A DNA stretch of 64,000 nt from Guadua angustifolia (taxonomy: Eukaryota; Streptophyta; Magnoliopsida; Poales; Poaceae), in the NCBI GenBank assembly GCA_036346375.1, contig CM070512.1, positions 43,632,466 through 43,696,465 on the forward strand, read 5' to 3'. Below are positions 34,992-47,700 of the stretch, in pieces (positions within the stretch are counted from its first letter, which is position 1; every line of letters begins with the position of its first letter). Under the pieces are notes generated by a model. That model did no database searches and was not told where the DNA came from. It worked only from the letters and a program-made list of their open reading frames with translations. Made by a program: the position numbers and the translations under genes.

Positions 34992-35603
34992 TGCCCCCTC
35001 AATCTGTAACTAGTGTCAAGTAAATAGAGATTGGCTCGCAACCGAGTGAATGCAGGCTTTAGCAGTGGTTTTCTGAACATATCTACCACTTGATCTTTGG
35101 GTGAAACAAACTTTACCTCCAACATTTTCTTTGCCACACGCTCTCAGACAAAGTGAAAATCAACCTCAATATGCTTTGTACTTGCATGAAACACTGGATT
35201 AGCTGTTATATACGTTGCTTCAAGGTTATCACATCACAGAACAGGTGCTCGAAACTGATATATACCAAGTTCTTGCAATAAAGATGTTAACCAAATCAAT
35301 TTAGTTGTCACATTGGCAATAGCTTTATACTCTGCCTCTGTGCTGGACCGAGAAACTGTTTGTTGTTTTCTGCAGCTCCATGAAACAAGATTCGGTCCAA
35401 AGAACATAGCATAGCCATTGGTTGATCTTCTATCATCTGAGCACCCGGCCCAGTCAGCATATGAGAAAGCGCTAAGGAGTCTTGAAGATGACTTTGTAAG
35501 CAACAGTCCCATATCAATTGTTCCCTTCAGAAATCTCAATATCTGTTTTACTATGCACCAGTGTTGATCAGTAGATTCTTGAAGAATTTGGCAAACTTTG
35601 TTG
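34992..35603 (-). pseudogene. Copia remnant 1: RT end and RNase H
   Basis: The frame from 35603 reads IVNKVCQILQ, then FLKGTIDMGL, AFSYADWAG, DRRSTNGYAMF, SWSCRKQ and SSTEAEYKAI. These are the characteristic blocks of the Copia RNase H, including the ADWAG and STEAEY acidic sites. Beyond 35234 the same gene continues in other frames with KFVSPKDQVVDMFRKPL. The upstream half of the RT lies across the 5.6-kb insertion at 41208. Confidence 0.8.
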
Positions 35604-35608
35604 ACTAT

Positions 35609-38600
35609 TGTAGTGACCCCCATTTTTACATAAAATGCAAAAATGGAAATCTCATGTGCACACAGTACTAGTCCCTGGATCAGTAGCTAGTACGCACATT
35701 TATAACAATTGATATCACATCCATACTCTTTATTACAAATAATAATGGTAATATACACAATAAAGTCTTACAATTCAAAGAAATACATCGGAAAGAATAA
35801 AAATCTTGTAGTATGCCCATATAATCCCTCAGGCAACTGACAAGGTATAATCCCTAGAAAAACTCGTTAACATTTCCGAATCCTGCGTCGAATAATTTCA
35901 TCGAGCTATTCTGATTCTTCACCTAAAAACCACGAATAAGCAAGGGTGAGTACTTGCGTACTCAGCAAGACTTTTTCAAATCCTATAATATATGTAGGCC
36001 ATTCCAAAGGAAAGGTTTCTACGGTTAATTTGCATAAAGCCAATTTAAATTGTAAAACAAGTAGTAATTGCAAAACAAAATTTATAAAAGTGAATTTGAC
36101 AGATATGAAAATAATAAGTAAAGCATAAGTAACAACTCACAGTCCTCCACGACGTGAGCATCGATATGTCCATTGCCAACATAAGGCACAAGTCTGAAAC
36201 AATTCTTTTCCAACAAATATTTCCAAACCAATCCATTTTGAAAATATCAAAACTGCTAACTATGTGATGACTTTACCAAGTGCCCATAACCGCGGGCACG
36301 GCTAATCGATTAGTTTTTACTCTGCAGAGTTGTACAACTTTACCCACAAGTCATGACCTTTTCCTTTTGCCGCATGTTTCACGCACTTTTAACGTGTGGC
36401 CAGAATGTTCATGACATAAACCTTTACATTACCTAGGTTAACTTTGCACTAGCATGGTGACGATATGCTATGTAGTGAAAGATATTAAATGATACGATCC
36501 TTTGCACGTGAAATAATAAGGTGCTTGTACATTCATTTCATGCGTGAAATAGTGATCCCATAGCATGGCGTACACCTCGAGCAACGATCCTTGAAGAAGC
36601 TCGTAATACTCCAAACCTACCAATGTGCAAAGTTAAACTAGATAACTTAATTGATTTAAGGCTGTCCTATACCAGCACTTATGGTTGTACGGTTATCTTG
36701 GCCTGAAAACAATTCATAGTTCGGTCCTTAATCCGACACAGGCAATAATCTCCCCCTACACTACGTGCAAGTCCATGCACCTCAGGCTATTGCCAATAAT
36801 TGCCCGCATCAAAATAATAGTTTTATTTTCATTTTTAACCAAAATACCAATAACCATCATCATGTCTCAATATTTTCAAATTTCATCTGATCAATATTTC
36901 CAATTGATTTATCCCAAGTCTAAAGCATGGCTAAGCATGATTATTAATCATCGCATATACCCAAATTGACATCAGATATTGTCTAACCATAATTCTAGGG
37001 TTATCAAGGTTCACATGTCAATACTAAGGGAATTTCATAAGACAGAGGTATATCTACCAGTACCCACAAAGTAGCAGCATTTAATGAATATACGCATGCA
37101 ATAAAAACATTTAATGAAGACATTTATAAAACTAAGATCAACATGGTCAAAGGAGTGCTTGCCTTGCTTATTGTTGTTTATATCGAAGTCGTGGTCATGT
37201 CGGTGTTGTCGACGATGGAAGTAGTATCGTCGGTTCTACACGTCGCGAACGAAGAACATAACAAATGACAAATAACAGATTTTAATAAGGACAAAAAGAA
37301 AATTGATAGCAAGAACAAATAAAACTTCACAAGAAACAGGGATTGCTCTTTACAAATTTATTAATTTTATTTTACGAATTCAAGATGCAAAAATTGGTTA
37401 AGATTAAATAGATATGATCATTTCGGGCTTAAGGTGAATTCTTATCTTTAATTAGAATTCAGATTCAAAGCAACATTTAATTAATATTTTAGTTATAAAA
37501 CGCTAATCTATTGTTTTAGGTTACTAGCATTATTTACATGATATTTGAGAAGGTTCTGGTGATACAAATATCACAACTAATGATTTCCCATTTACACCTA
37601 AAGTTCATTCATTTATATTGCGGTCTAAAGAAATATGATCACTTAGGGTTATTAAGCTATCAAGATTAATATGCAAAGTATGCCGAATCGAGATTCTTTC
37701 TTTGGATTATGGTAGTATGAACTTTATAGTATGTTCCTAAACCATTTTTACTGACTTTAGCATTTAGAAAGGTTATTCTATTAATCGATGAAGTAGTATA
37801 AATGATCACAAGGTTAACGTTAAATCGGCCATATTTTCATCTTAAGTTTGCGACTTCGTTTTACAAGATAATTGAACCATATTTCAAACATTAGCTAGTG
37901 ATGGCTTTATGAGTGTTTTAGAACTAGTTTCATAATATTTTGCATTCATCCTAGATGTTATTTATATGGATGAACATTAAGGCCTATCATGAACTTATTA
38001 TAAATTGGTACAATCATAAAGTATTTTTGCATAACCAGGGACTTAATGATTTTACTAATATTTATGAATTGATTCTACCATTATTTGATCTCATGAACTT
38101 AAGTTAACAACTATTTCAACTTCTATGTGTTTTGAAAGACAATATATTCTCAAATCTAATTCAATTCAGATTCAACTTTAAATGTTTTTGCATATCTAAG
38201 TTCATTACTAATTTTTAGAGCTTACAGAACTAGTTTTACATGATTTACATGTTAATTGCAAAAGATATTCATATTTGAATATTTAATACATTGAAAGCAA
38301 TCTATTTTAGAAAATGATTCAATCTAAGTTAGAATCTAAATATTTTTATATATTTGGGTTCCTGAGGATTTAAGGTTTCTACCAAAATTAGTCTTATTCA
38401 AATTTGAGCTTGTTTGCATAAATTTTGTATATAACATACTTGATTCATTTATTTAAGTTTAACTTTTATAATTCCAACAGAGTTTATTCTTTAAATATTT
38501 TTGAATATTCAGAATCCTTATGTATTTATATGAACATATAAATTTATTTCATGATTTAAAGAACTACAAATGGTATATTTGTAATAGCAACATATTAATG

Positions 38601-41207
38601 CTTGTTTGTATTCTTAAATTCAAATAACATCAAATTAGTTTAATAATTATATATTTTTGCATAAATGGGTTTCTCATGAGATCAGAGGCATATGTAAATT
38701 ATTTCATAATTTTAGGATTTGTGATGCACATACTTTATTAAATGATCATATTAAGGTTTATTCAAATTTAAATTACAATTAAATCAAACCAAGCATGAAC
38801 ATTAAATATTTTTGCATATTCTGATTCTACATGAATTTATATGAATTCAAGAATTTATTTCACTTTATTTCGACTAATGGTTCAAAAGTTATAAGCATTT
38901 GAAGTATTTCGGGTTGATAAATACTGGAAAATAGAATATTGCCATAAAAAGAAAGTACGCTTCTCACCGAGGATTACGCTTTCCTCTTTTGGCTGAATCG
39001 AACTGAATGGCTGACAAATGGGCCCGGGGTGGCAACGACTCGGCCCGGCGCTGGCAACTGGGCCCGCAACGCCAGAGAAAGGATGCGCCTGGAGAGGCTG
39101 TTAAGTCGGTCCTACACGCCAGTGACCCGAAGAGCTGAGGGACTGACAGAGGGGACCCGATGGCAGCGTCTCGGAGCAGAGGAGGTGCTCCCGAGGCTCG
39201 CTGGCGGCGAAGCATAGCCGGAGAAGGGAAATCGGTGGCACGGTGATGATCAGCAGGTCATGGCGCACACGTGGGAGGTCTTTTGGGCCGTCGGAGACAA
39301 GCGAAAATGGTGCGCCACAGAGGGGCGGCGGCGGCAGCCATGGCGGGTCGGCGGCGAGGGTTCTCCGGTGAAGCTCCGGCGAAACCGAGCACACCAGGAG
39401 GATCATCTCGGTGATTCGCGTCTACTGATGGTACTGATTCAACTGGCGATCTCCCGAGGTGAGCTACCACCAGTGATGAGCGGCTGGCCATGGAGGTGTT
39501 CGCTGCGGCGGAGATGAGGATGAAAACAAGTGAAATTGGTGAGTGCTAGAGCATCAGAGAGGTCTAAAAGTTCCATTTTAATGCTTAATTGAAAGGAAGA
39601 GTATGCGGGAGAAGGGTCTCACCGTGAGCATCCATGGCGGAAGGGAGAAGCACGGTGCGGCGGTTCAATGAAGAAGAAGAGGTGGAATTGACGCCTGGGA
39701 TGGCTTCTGGGGATCACTAGGAGGCTTCAGCTCAGACGATTCGGTCTGATTTGAAGTATGGAGGTGCGCGTGATGATTTTGCCTCTTTTCGGGTCTTGCC
39801 GAGCTTGAGGAAGAAGATGAAGTTAATTGTACAGGAAGGGCTCAGGGTGAGTGCAAATGGCTCGCGTTGGGTCTCCAGAGATTAGTTGAGCTAGGTTTTG
39901 TAGGTGGCAGAGGCGGTTTGACAGTGTTTGCACGGAAGTCACTAAGGCGGTGCTGCGAATCGTTGCCATGGCAGAGAATTCGCCGTTAATCGCTTGCCGT
40001 GGCAAGCTTTGGCAGGGCACTGGCAGAGGGAGCTGCCCAGGTCGTGCCGGGATTGTGCCGTGGCAAGGGAATGAACGGACGAGGCTTGCCGTGGTAGAAT
40101 TGGCAAGGCATGGGAGTCGGCCGATCGCAGGGAGAAGAAGAAAGGAGAAAAAGGAAGAAGGTTGGAGACGCTGGACTAGCTGACGTGGGGTGCACTGCTG
40201 GCCAGGAGAAGTCGGCAGGGGACAGCTGGTTCGGGTGATGGATCGGACGACTGAGCTTGCACTTGAGAAGTGAGTAGAAGGCCAGAGAAGGAAGAAGGAG
40301 CTGGACTGTGCTGGCTCGCTGTGAGAGGCTGAGACACAGAGGGAAGAAGAAAGAGGAACAGGTGATTGCGTGGATGGATGACAAGTGGCGCATCCTGCGG
40401 TCAGGATGAAAAGGGCGGTTCACAGTATATTGGATCAACTTGATCTACTGATTAGGGTCACCAAACCGACTCAATAATTTGTCATAATTTTTGAAGAGGT
40501 TGGTTAGGTGCAGATAAAGGTCCAGATGAATTTTCAGATGAAAAATAATTGTAAATATTTTATTAAAATTCTGACAATATAATATTTGAATTTCGATTAT
40601 TCTATTTTTGATTTATTAGAGTGTCCAAATTATTTTATTTATTTTTGAAAATTTTATTTTCAAATGGATTTGACTTAATGATGCTTCTGTAAAATTTTCA
40701 GAATTTTATCTTCAATAATTAAATTATAAAATTCTGACATTGCTATTTACAGATTTATTTACTTTCTGTTTTTGAATTTCTAAAATTCACTAATGTAAGT
40801 TTTATTTATTATATTTTTACCAGAGATAGATATGGGTCTTAGATCGACATGATACAAATATCAACTTGAGGTAAAATCTGGATACTACTACAAAAATCTG
40901 ACTCGGTTCTAATCAGCTTTTCCTTTAAACACAAATACTCAAAGAAAATCCAATAATGCAAAAGAATTCAGAAAATGGAAATTCAAATCAAGATTACATT
41001 TCAAACTCATTTTGATATTTCTTTTGTTTTGAAAATGACAATCGTAATTTAGAAATCTTTCTTTTCATTAAGTTTATAATGGAAGAAATGAGGAAAGAAT
41101 TTTGTTTTAAATCAAAATCCTAATTTCAATTATACTTTTAATTCATTTCCATTTTCAAATATAAAATCTAAATTTTTCTTTATTTTTGAATTTATAGGGC
41201 TGTTACA
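35609..41207 (-). mobile_element. Solo-LTR-like Ty3-type element C, TSD ACTAT
   Basis: On the minus strand the element runs TGTAACAGCCC to GGTCACTACA. A perfect TSD ACTAT flanks it (35604-35608 and 41208-41212), and the host Copia frame resumes across it. At 5599 bp it contains no gag, pol, PBS or PPT and no second copy of its own ends, so it is either an unusually long solo LTR or a non-coding LTR-derived element. GC-rich leader-like sequence covers about 38950-40440; open frames there on both strands lack domains. It is related to block A in the UGT intron. Confidence 0.75.
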
Positions 41208-41627
41208 ACTATATATGAGAGAACAGGTCTAGTAAGCAACAAGTATTGCAAAGCACCCATAGTGTTGCGATACTGAAAAACTTCAGACTCTAACAATTTT
41301 ACACCCCCTTCCTTTCTTAGATGATGCCATAGGAGTTGAGATTGGCTTACAGTCTGTCATATTTTTTTTGTGAAGAAGATTAGAGCTATATTTCTTCTGT
41401 GTCAATAGCAGCCCCTTATCTTTGACTAAAGCTTCTATCCCAAGAAAATACCGAAAATTCCCCAGATCTTTAGTAGCAAAGTCAATAGACAACTTCTTAA
41501 GAAGCTTATTCACCATCCCTTCAGAAGAACTCACAATGACAATATCGTCAACATAAATCAACATATAAAATACAACTCCAGATTGATTAAACACAAAACG
41601 AGATGTGTCAGCTCTTTAAGGATTAAA
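41208..41627 (-). pseudogene. Copia remnant 1: reverse transcriptase palm
   Basis: The frame holds FNQSGVVFYMLIYVDDIVIV with the catalytic YVDD, then LGNFRYFLGIE, LLLTQKKY and TPMASS. This is the standard Copia order after the palm. Both edges are insertion sites: element D entered within LGFNP at 41628 and element C within SYIV at 41212. A stop follows LGFNP. Confidence 0.85.
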
Positions 41628-41632
41628 CCCAA

Positions 41633-44600
41633 TGTAACACCCCGGCGCCAAACACGCCACGAATGCTACCAAAAACTCTAAATAACAAACAACACCTCTA
41701 CGAAAAGACTGAAACTGAAGTTAGTCTCTAAACTCTTAAACCGCTTTAAAACTAAGTCACTGAAATTTACAAAATTTCGGCATGACCTCTCTAGAACAGA
41801 GGACATCCACTCAGCAGACAAAAGAACAATAGCAGTTATATGATATCATTCTAACAGGTCCTTAGATAATCAATCACATTTTCAATCAGCAATTAACCAA
41901 CTACGCAACGCCGATCAACACAATACAATCGCATTTATTACAACCATTATTAATGAGACAATTAATTGGGTTGTTGGTGACCGAAATCGTGCACGTGCTC
42001 TACTCCCATCCCGGCGAGTCAGCTTCAAGGTACCTAAAACAGGAAGTAAACAAGCGTGAGTCCAAGACTCAGCAAAGTGCAACATTAATAAAAAGTAATG
42101 AATTCAATTGAATTACTTTTACTCTAGAATTTGATATAGTCATTACTAAATGGAAATTCAACTAGTAAAAGAAGCGATAACTAACTCCACTTACCGCAAC
42201 CAACTCGAAAACATAACTAAATCTTACCCTCGCCTCAATAAACATTTCTGGATGAGTCCACGCCTCAATCCTCAACATGTTCTTCCCATTCTCATCAATC
42301 CCAATTATCAGTTGCAACACACAATGCAATGGAATGCATTTATGCTTTCATACTCAAGTGCACAAAACATACAAAAGAAGAATCTCATATCCATACATCA
42401 CAATCAACTCATTAAACACGATTCATCATCGTAAATGCAATACAGATGCAAATATGCCATACAAAAGCAGAATATCGTATCCATACATCACAATCAACTC
42501 ATTAAACATGATTCATCATCGTAAATGCGATACAATGCAAATATGCCATACAAAAGCAGAATATCATATCCATACATCACAATCAACTCATTAAACATGA
42601 TTCATCATCGTAAATGCAATACAATGCAAATATGCCATACAAAAGCAGAATATCATATCCATACATCACAATCAACTCATTAAACATGATTCCTCCTTGT
42701 CAATGCAATGCAGATGCAAATATGCTTGCATGTTCATATGCTCATTTCATTTCACAATTCTCATGCATATGATGCATCATGCATGTCTCATTTCCTCTTT
42801 TAGCACATACCGGTATTGCGAGCACCACCCGTCGATCGTGCCCTCAAACCCAACCATCCGTGGAAGGGCTGCAAAGCAGGGACTTGCCGCTACCCGATGG
42901 CGGGTCCTCACGCTTACCGCTCCCATCCACGCCGATTGGATGGGACTCTGAATAGGATCTCGAGCACTCCGGATTAGTCATATACTCCATATGACTTTCT
43001 CACCGTCCTGGCTCGATGCACGTGTCATGAATGCACATATGCAAATGTCATTCTCAACATTCAAATCACCTTCTCAATAATCATATCTATATTCTCGACA
43101 AATCTTATCAACATGATCACATCTGTCATTAACACTTGCACCAAAGGCATCATCAATTTCATGATCGCAAATCAACTATTCCTATGAATCCAACCTCACA
43201 ACTTCATTATTCACATTCACCTATTATAGTAGTGAGAAATCTTATGAACGTGAGATATAGCAATATGTAAATTTGGCAATTATAAACCCACAAAGCATTC
43301 AATCCAAAGATGCACTTTTCATGAATGCATAAATGCAAAAGCTATTCTCAACATTCATGTCCATATTCTCAACGTTCATATCCACCAAGTCACATATATC
43401 ATCAACACTCACATAAACGCCACAATCATATATCATGACCACAAATCGAGCCATTTTCATAACTCAAATCTTATATCTTTTATGTTCCCATTAGCCTAAT
43501 CATACTAGGGAGCATCATCATGTAATATATAAAATGTAACCCCTGGTCTATTGACAAGGTATATGGTTCATCAATCAACATACAAAACAAACAAACAACG
43601 ATGCATTTGCATAAAATCTCGGTTTAAACAATAGCATAACCAATTAACCATTCTCATTCATCACATCGCATGCAAAAATCAAACATGACAACAATAAAAT
43701 AACACATGGATAATTGTATGGTTGCGAAACCTAATGGCCACCTGAGCCACAACCGATACAATGCACTTGCCTTCAACTTCTCGAGACGGTGTGGCGAGAC
43801 GAGGTTGCCACACCCGGGGACACACCACCTGCACAAGGACATAGCCCACTCAAAACACGCCCAAAATCATCACAAGACTCATAGCTAAGCCGGTTTCGCA
43901 ACCCACTTCTAAAACCTGAAAACAGAAATCTGCCAACCCGGAACAGCACTTGGTAAAACGGGCATGACTTTCAAACGGCTGAACGAAACTTAGCGATTTT
44001 GGACTTCATTGAAAGTTAATTCGATTAGCTACAACTTTTTCTATAGCCGACCGATCGGGAAAAGCACCGATTATTCCCAGATTTGCGACGAACAGCAAAC
44101 GAACAAAATTTAAGTTGTTCTGGACAGCAATCGGTAAAATAGCTATAACTTTTAAATAGATGAACGAAACTTGATGATTTCGGTCTCTATTGAAAGGTAA
44201 TTCAATTATCTACAACTTTCGTTATAGCCAAACCCCCAGGAAATGCATGAAAAATTTTCAAATTGCAGTTCTAACCAAGGACAGAAATCTGCCCGAAAAC
44301 TCCCAAATTTCTCTAGTCTCTCCATTCCCCAACCCCCAACAACTCAAAATCATGAATCCCAGCTAGACATTAACACAAACACCTTGCATGCAAACAATTA
44401 AATCCTCCAAATACCTAGGATTTTTACCTCAACCCTTACCCATGGAGGAAAGAGGGAGGTGGGGCCTTCGGGAAGGAGGAGCACCAACCAGGTGGCGCCG
44501 TCGGCAGGCTCGCGGAGTAGGGAGGGCGCCGGAGTTGAGGAGGGCAGCCTGCTTCTGGCTGCACTGCTGTAATTTCTTTCTGTTGCTGGTTACAGCCGAG

Positions 44601-45080
44601 AAGGAGGAGGCGCAAGGAGAAAGCGAGGCGGCGCCATGGGAGGCCGGCCGATCTTTGGAGTTGGTGGGAGAAAGAAAGTTGGGCGCAGGAGCCAAGCTCC
44701 GGGAGTTGGTTCGGCCAGGAAAAAAAAAGGAGAGGGACTCCAAGCAATGACAGCCACCCATTTGAAGGAAGAGAGAGGGAGAGGTTAGGTAAAATTCCCA
44801 AAAACCCCTCCTACAAACAAAATCCAACTTTCAATCCAATTAGCGCGAACCAAAAAATAAATTCTTGGTGCGAAACAACGATTGTCAGGATAGACAACCT
44901 ACCGCAAAACTAAACGGCACGGAGAAAACACCCATCCGATAAGTATTTTCATGGAAAACTCAAAACCTTTAATAAACTGCGAGGCGACAAAACTTTTCTG
45001 CAGAATAAATCCTTGCATCAAGAAAATGAAGACAATTTCGGCCAAAAACCCAGGAAAACGTTTTTTTTTGCGGTATTACA
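41633..45080 (-). mobile_element. Solo-LTR-like Ty3-type element D, TSD CCCAA
   Basis: On the plus strand the element starts TGTAACACCCCGGCGCC and ends GCGGTATTACA, flanked by a perfect CCCAA (41628-41632 and 45081-45085). On the minus strand it starts TGTAATACCGC and ends GGGTGTTACA, the usual polarity. It is 3448 bp with no protein domain, so a solo LTR is likely. It carries four tandem 89-90-bp units (42360-42722) and a GC-rich segment at 44430-44780 whose open frames are compositional. Confidence 0.8.
42360..42722. repeat. Four tandem 89-90-bp repeats in element D
   Basis: CCATACATCACAATCAACTC starts at 42391, 42481, 42570 and 42659, spacing 90, 89 and 89. The units are nearly identical, differing at a few positions such as CAGATGC versus CAATGC. 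Confidence 0.95.
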
Positions 45081-45084
45081 CCCA

Positions 45085-45330
45085 AGCTCTTGCAACCTTG
45101 TGCTTAACCTTGAGTACCAAGCCCACGGTACTTGTTTAAGTCTATACAGTGCTTAACACAATCGGTTTGTGTAGTAATAATTTTTTGATTAAGAAGCAAT
45201 TCAATATGATGCTAAAATTGAATGAAAGTTTTCTCCACATCAACCTTACACTTAAGAAGGCACACCCATGTGAACTTGCTATAATCATCAAGAAAACTAA
45301 CATAATACTTGTAGCCACCTACAGTCGTTT
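45085..45330 (-). pseudogene. Copia remnant 1: integrase fragment fused to RT fragment
   Basis: The minus strand reads YYVSFLDDYSKFTWVCLLKC (integrase core) and VDVEKTFIQF, then within about 40 bp passes to RT text (LYRLKQVPWAWYSRL, LQELGFNP) near 45150-45085. The intervening part of pol, normally well over a kilobase, is absent. Confidence 0.75.
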
Positions 45331-45342
45331 CCTAGCGATCTT

Positions 45343-46234
45343 GTAAACAAACTCTGGTAGCAACTTCTACCAACCACTCAGATATTATAGCCCTGTATGA
45401 AGCCTTACGTGAATGTATTTGGCTGTGACATGTGATTAGCCATATCCAGAGGTCATGTGGCCTTAACACCGTCGATACCCCCACAATTATCTATGAAGAT
45501 AATTCTGCTTGTGTTGCACAAATGCAATTAGGTTATGTAAAGAGCAACATCACGAAGCATATTGCTCCTAAGTTATTCTACCCTCACGAACTCCAGAAGA
45601 GCGGTGAGATAAAGATATTGCAAACTAAGTCATGTGAAAATCTCACAGATTCACTCACTTAGTCCTTGCCTAAATCCACATTTCAAAGATGTGTTAAAGG
45701 TATTGGAATGAGAAGACTTAGAGAGATGTAGAGTTCAGGGGGAGAAAATTCTTGAACCATAACCCTTATTATGATTCTGAAGATCTTAATAAACCCTGAA
45801 GGTTATAAGTGGTACTCTTTTTCCCCTTTGTGAGTTTTCCTGAAATTTTCTCGCATGAAGGTTTTTAATGAGGCAACTAGTGCAATATCAAGTGCGAGTG
45901 CGATGTACTCTTTTCTCCATCTCTTTTTTCTTACTGGGTTCTTGTGTATAGTTTTTAACGAGATATATGCATTACGCGGTATTCGCCCAAGGGGGAGTGT
46001 TATGAGATAAGGACTCTTAACCGTATTCGGTTTAGGACTCTATCTCTTATGGTGTGGGCAAATCCAAACTCTTCTCTCGGACTACTATATATATCGGGTC
46101 TTTCCATTGTAAACGATGAGTCAATAAAGCGAGAGAGATTTCCACCTATATTGCGTGTTCTTGTGTTCTTGTTCTTGGAATTGTTTCTACGAATTCGGTA
46201 ATTGATTGCAGGAGATCGACTACGTTTTACAACA
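45343..46234 (+). mobile_element. Copia remnant 2: RNase H end and 3' LTR
   Basis: The plus frame from about 45343 reads KQTLVATSTNHSDIIALYEA, then IYEDNSACVAQMQLG, KHIAPKLF, KSGEIKILQTKS and GIGMRRLREM. This is the C-terminal RNase H of a Copia pol, with two in-frame stops. A purine tract AAGGGGGAG (45989-45997) leads to a short LTR at 45998-46234. Everything 5' of the RNase H is missing, cut at the junction with remnant 1. Confidence 0.8.
45998..46234 (+). mobile_element. 3' LTR of Copia remnant 2 (237 bp)
   Basis: The LTR starts TGTTATGAGATAAGG directly after the polypurine tract and ends GTTTTACAACA, giving TGTT...AACA ends. It has a TATA-like ACTATATATAT near 46082 and CAATAAAG near 46123. 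Confidence 0.75.
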
Positions 46235-46318
46235 CCGCTCTCTTTATTATGATTTCTAGTGTGTATAATTGGATGCCCCCTGCCCCTCTTTATATAGATC
46301 AAGCATGGAATAAGCAAT

Positions 46319-47686
46319 TGAAAGGACCGATATGTCGCCTAGAGGGGGGGTGAATAGGCGTAATTAAAATTTGCAATTAAATAAAATCACCCGATGGCCA
46401 AAATCCGGAGTGTCGGACTTAATGTCGGATAGTCGGAGTTAATGTCGGATAGTCGGATTAAATGTCCGGAGTGTCGGACAAGTGACCTTGAAATGAGGAT
46501 TTTAAATCCTTGCAAATTTTCAACAATCTAGTGAATACAAAGGTTCTAAGCGAACTCGGTACCTTAGAAAATATGGATCTAGAGCCAACCACTAAGATGA
46601 AGTAGATCGGGGCACCAAAAGATCCAAGAACTACAAACCCTAGCTCAAGCAAATGAAGAACACAAAGACAACGATTTGTTACGAAGTTCGGATTCTTGAA
46701 GGAATCCTCGTCTCAGTTGAGGAGGCACAAAGCTCTGGTCCCTCTTGACCCCTTTCCTCCGGTGTTGCTGAAGCACTCATGGTTCTTCACTTCTTGCCTC
46801 TTTCCTTTGAGGCGAGGCTTGCCTTCTAAGCGACGAGGCTCTCCACACGAGGATTGGAGGCTCCGGTGACTCCTTGCCGTCTAGGAGCCCTTCAAACTCC
46901 AAGAGTAAAAAATCGCCGCTAAATCAACTTGGAGGATGAACTTGTGCTCAGAATCAACAAAGCAAGCTCAAGGCACTTAAATCCCTCTTTTCTTCCCAAA
47001 GAGTCAAACCAAATCAAAGCTTCAAGTGGGGAAAAGAGGCTAGGGCTCAAGAGAGTGAGAGAGTGAGCTTGGAAAATGAATGCAGACAATGAATGAGGTG
47101 GAGCAGCGGTTAGATTTGGAGTGAGGGCTTAAATAGCTCTCCCAAAATCAACAGTTACAAGTGCTCTGCGCACGATCGGGGATGTCAGGACATTTTCTTC
47201 GGATACTCCGGACAATTTCCCGAGTGTCGGACTAAATCGGATACTCGGACTTACGAAGAAAAAACCAGCAGAGACCCTAGCTCGGATATCGGATTTAATC
47301 CCGGATACTCGGACAATTCCAGTGTTGGACTAAATGTCAGGATACTCGGGACTGACTCTCGGCGAGTATCCTTTTAAAGGAAATGCAAGGTTTTAACAAA
47401 TCTTTTGAGATGCATTTTTCATCCTATGAGCACAAGTATATCCTAGAAGCGATTTTTCGTCGTATCCCCTTTATAGAAGCGGCTATCCTTAGACTCAATA
47501 AAATAAAAGATGTACAATCGAAGTCTTGATGCCGCCTTTTCACATTTTGAATAAAGTGGGGATCTCCAATCGCCTTTCAATAATGATATCTCCTTGATAA
47601 GCGCATAGAATCTCACTTGCAGTTAGCATACGTAATTGTGTTGCCATAAATCACCAAAACTCTTTAAGGGCCTAGATGCACTTTCA
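46319..47686 (-). mobile_element. 3' LTR of the Sirevirus-like element
   Basis: TG...CA bounded copy of 1368 bp lying downstream of the minus-strand genes. CCGGA-type repeats occur at 46398-46480 and 47175-47365. It differs from the 5' LTR largely by small indels at those repeats. Confidence 0.9.
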
Positions 47687-47700
47687 ATCTCCCCTTTTGG
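47687..47700 (-). promoter_or_regulatory. Polypurine tract
   Basis: CCAAAAGGGGAGAT on the minus strand ends directly at the 3' LTR, the normal position for plus-strand DNA priming. Confidence 0.85.

Larger units (their letters stand above)
34742..45340 (-). mobile_element. Copia remnant 1, split by two LTR insertions
   Basis: Minus-strand pieces of one Copia pol are collinear once two insertions are removed: an integrase piece with YYVSFLDDYSKFTWV (about 45310-45190), RT pieces on both sides of 41633-45080 and to 41208, and RT/RNase H from 35603 leftward to about 35000. A purine tract on the coding strand (GAGGGGGCA, about 34992-35001) precedes a probable 3' LTR in 34742-34991. Sequence between integrase and mid-RT is missing: integrase text joins directly to an LKQVPWAW-type RT segment near 45130. 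No 5' LTR is present; the right end abuts an oppositely oriented Copia piece. Confidence 0.75.

Noticed and set aside
42360..42722. Possible CRISPR-like array
   Set aside because: The four units are contiguous 89-90-bp tandem repeats without distinct spacers, inside a plant LTR.
44388..44827. Frames of 120-132 aa on both strands
   Set aside because: They lie in the GC-rich part of solo LTR D, overlap each other and lack recognisable domains.
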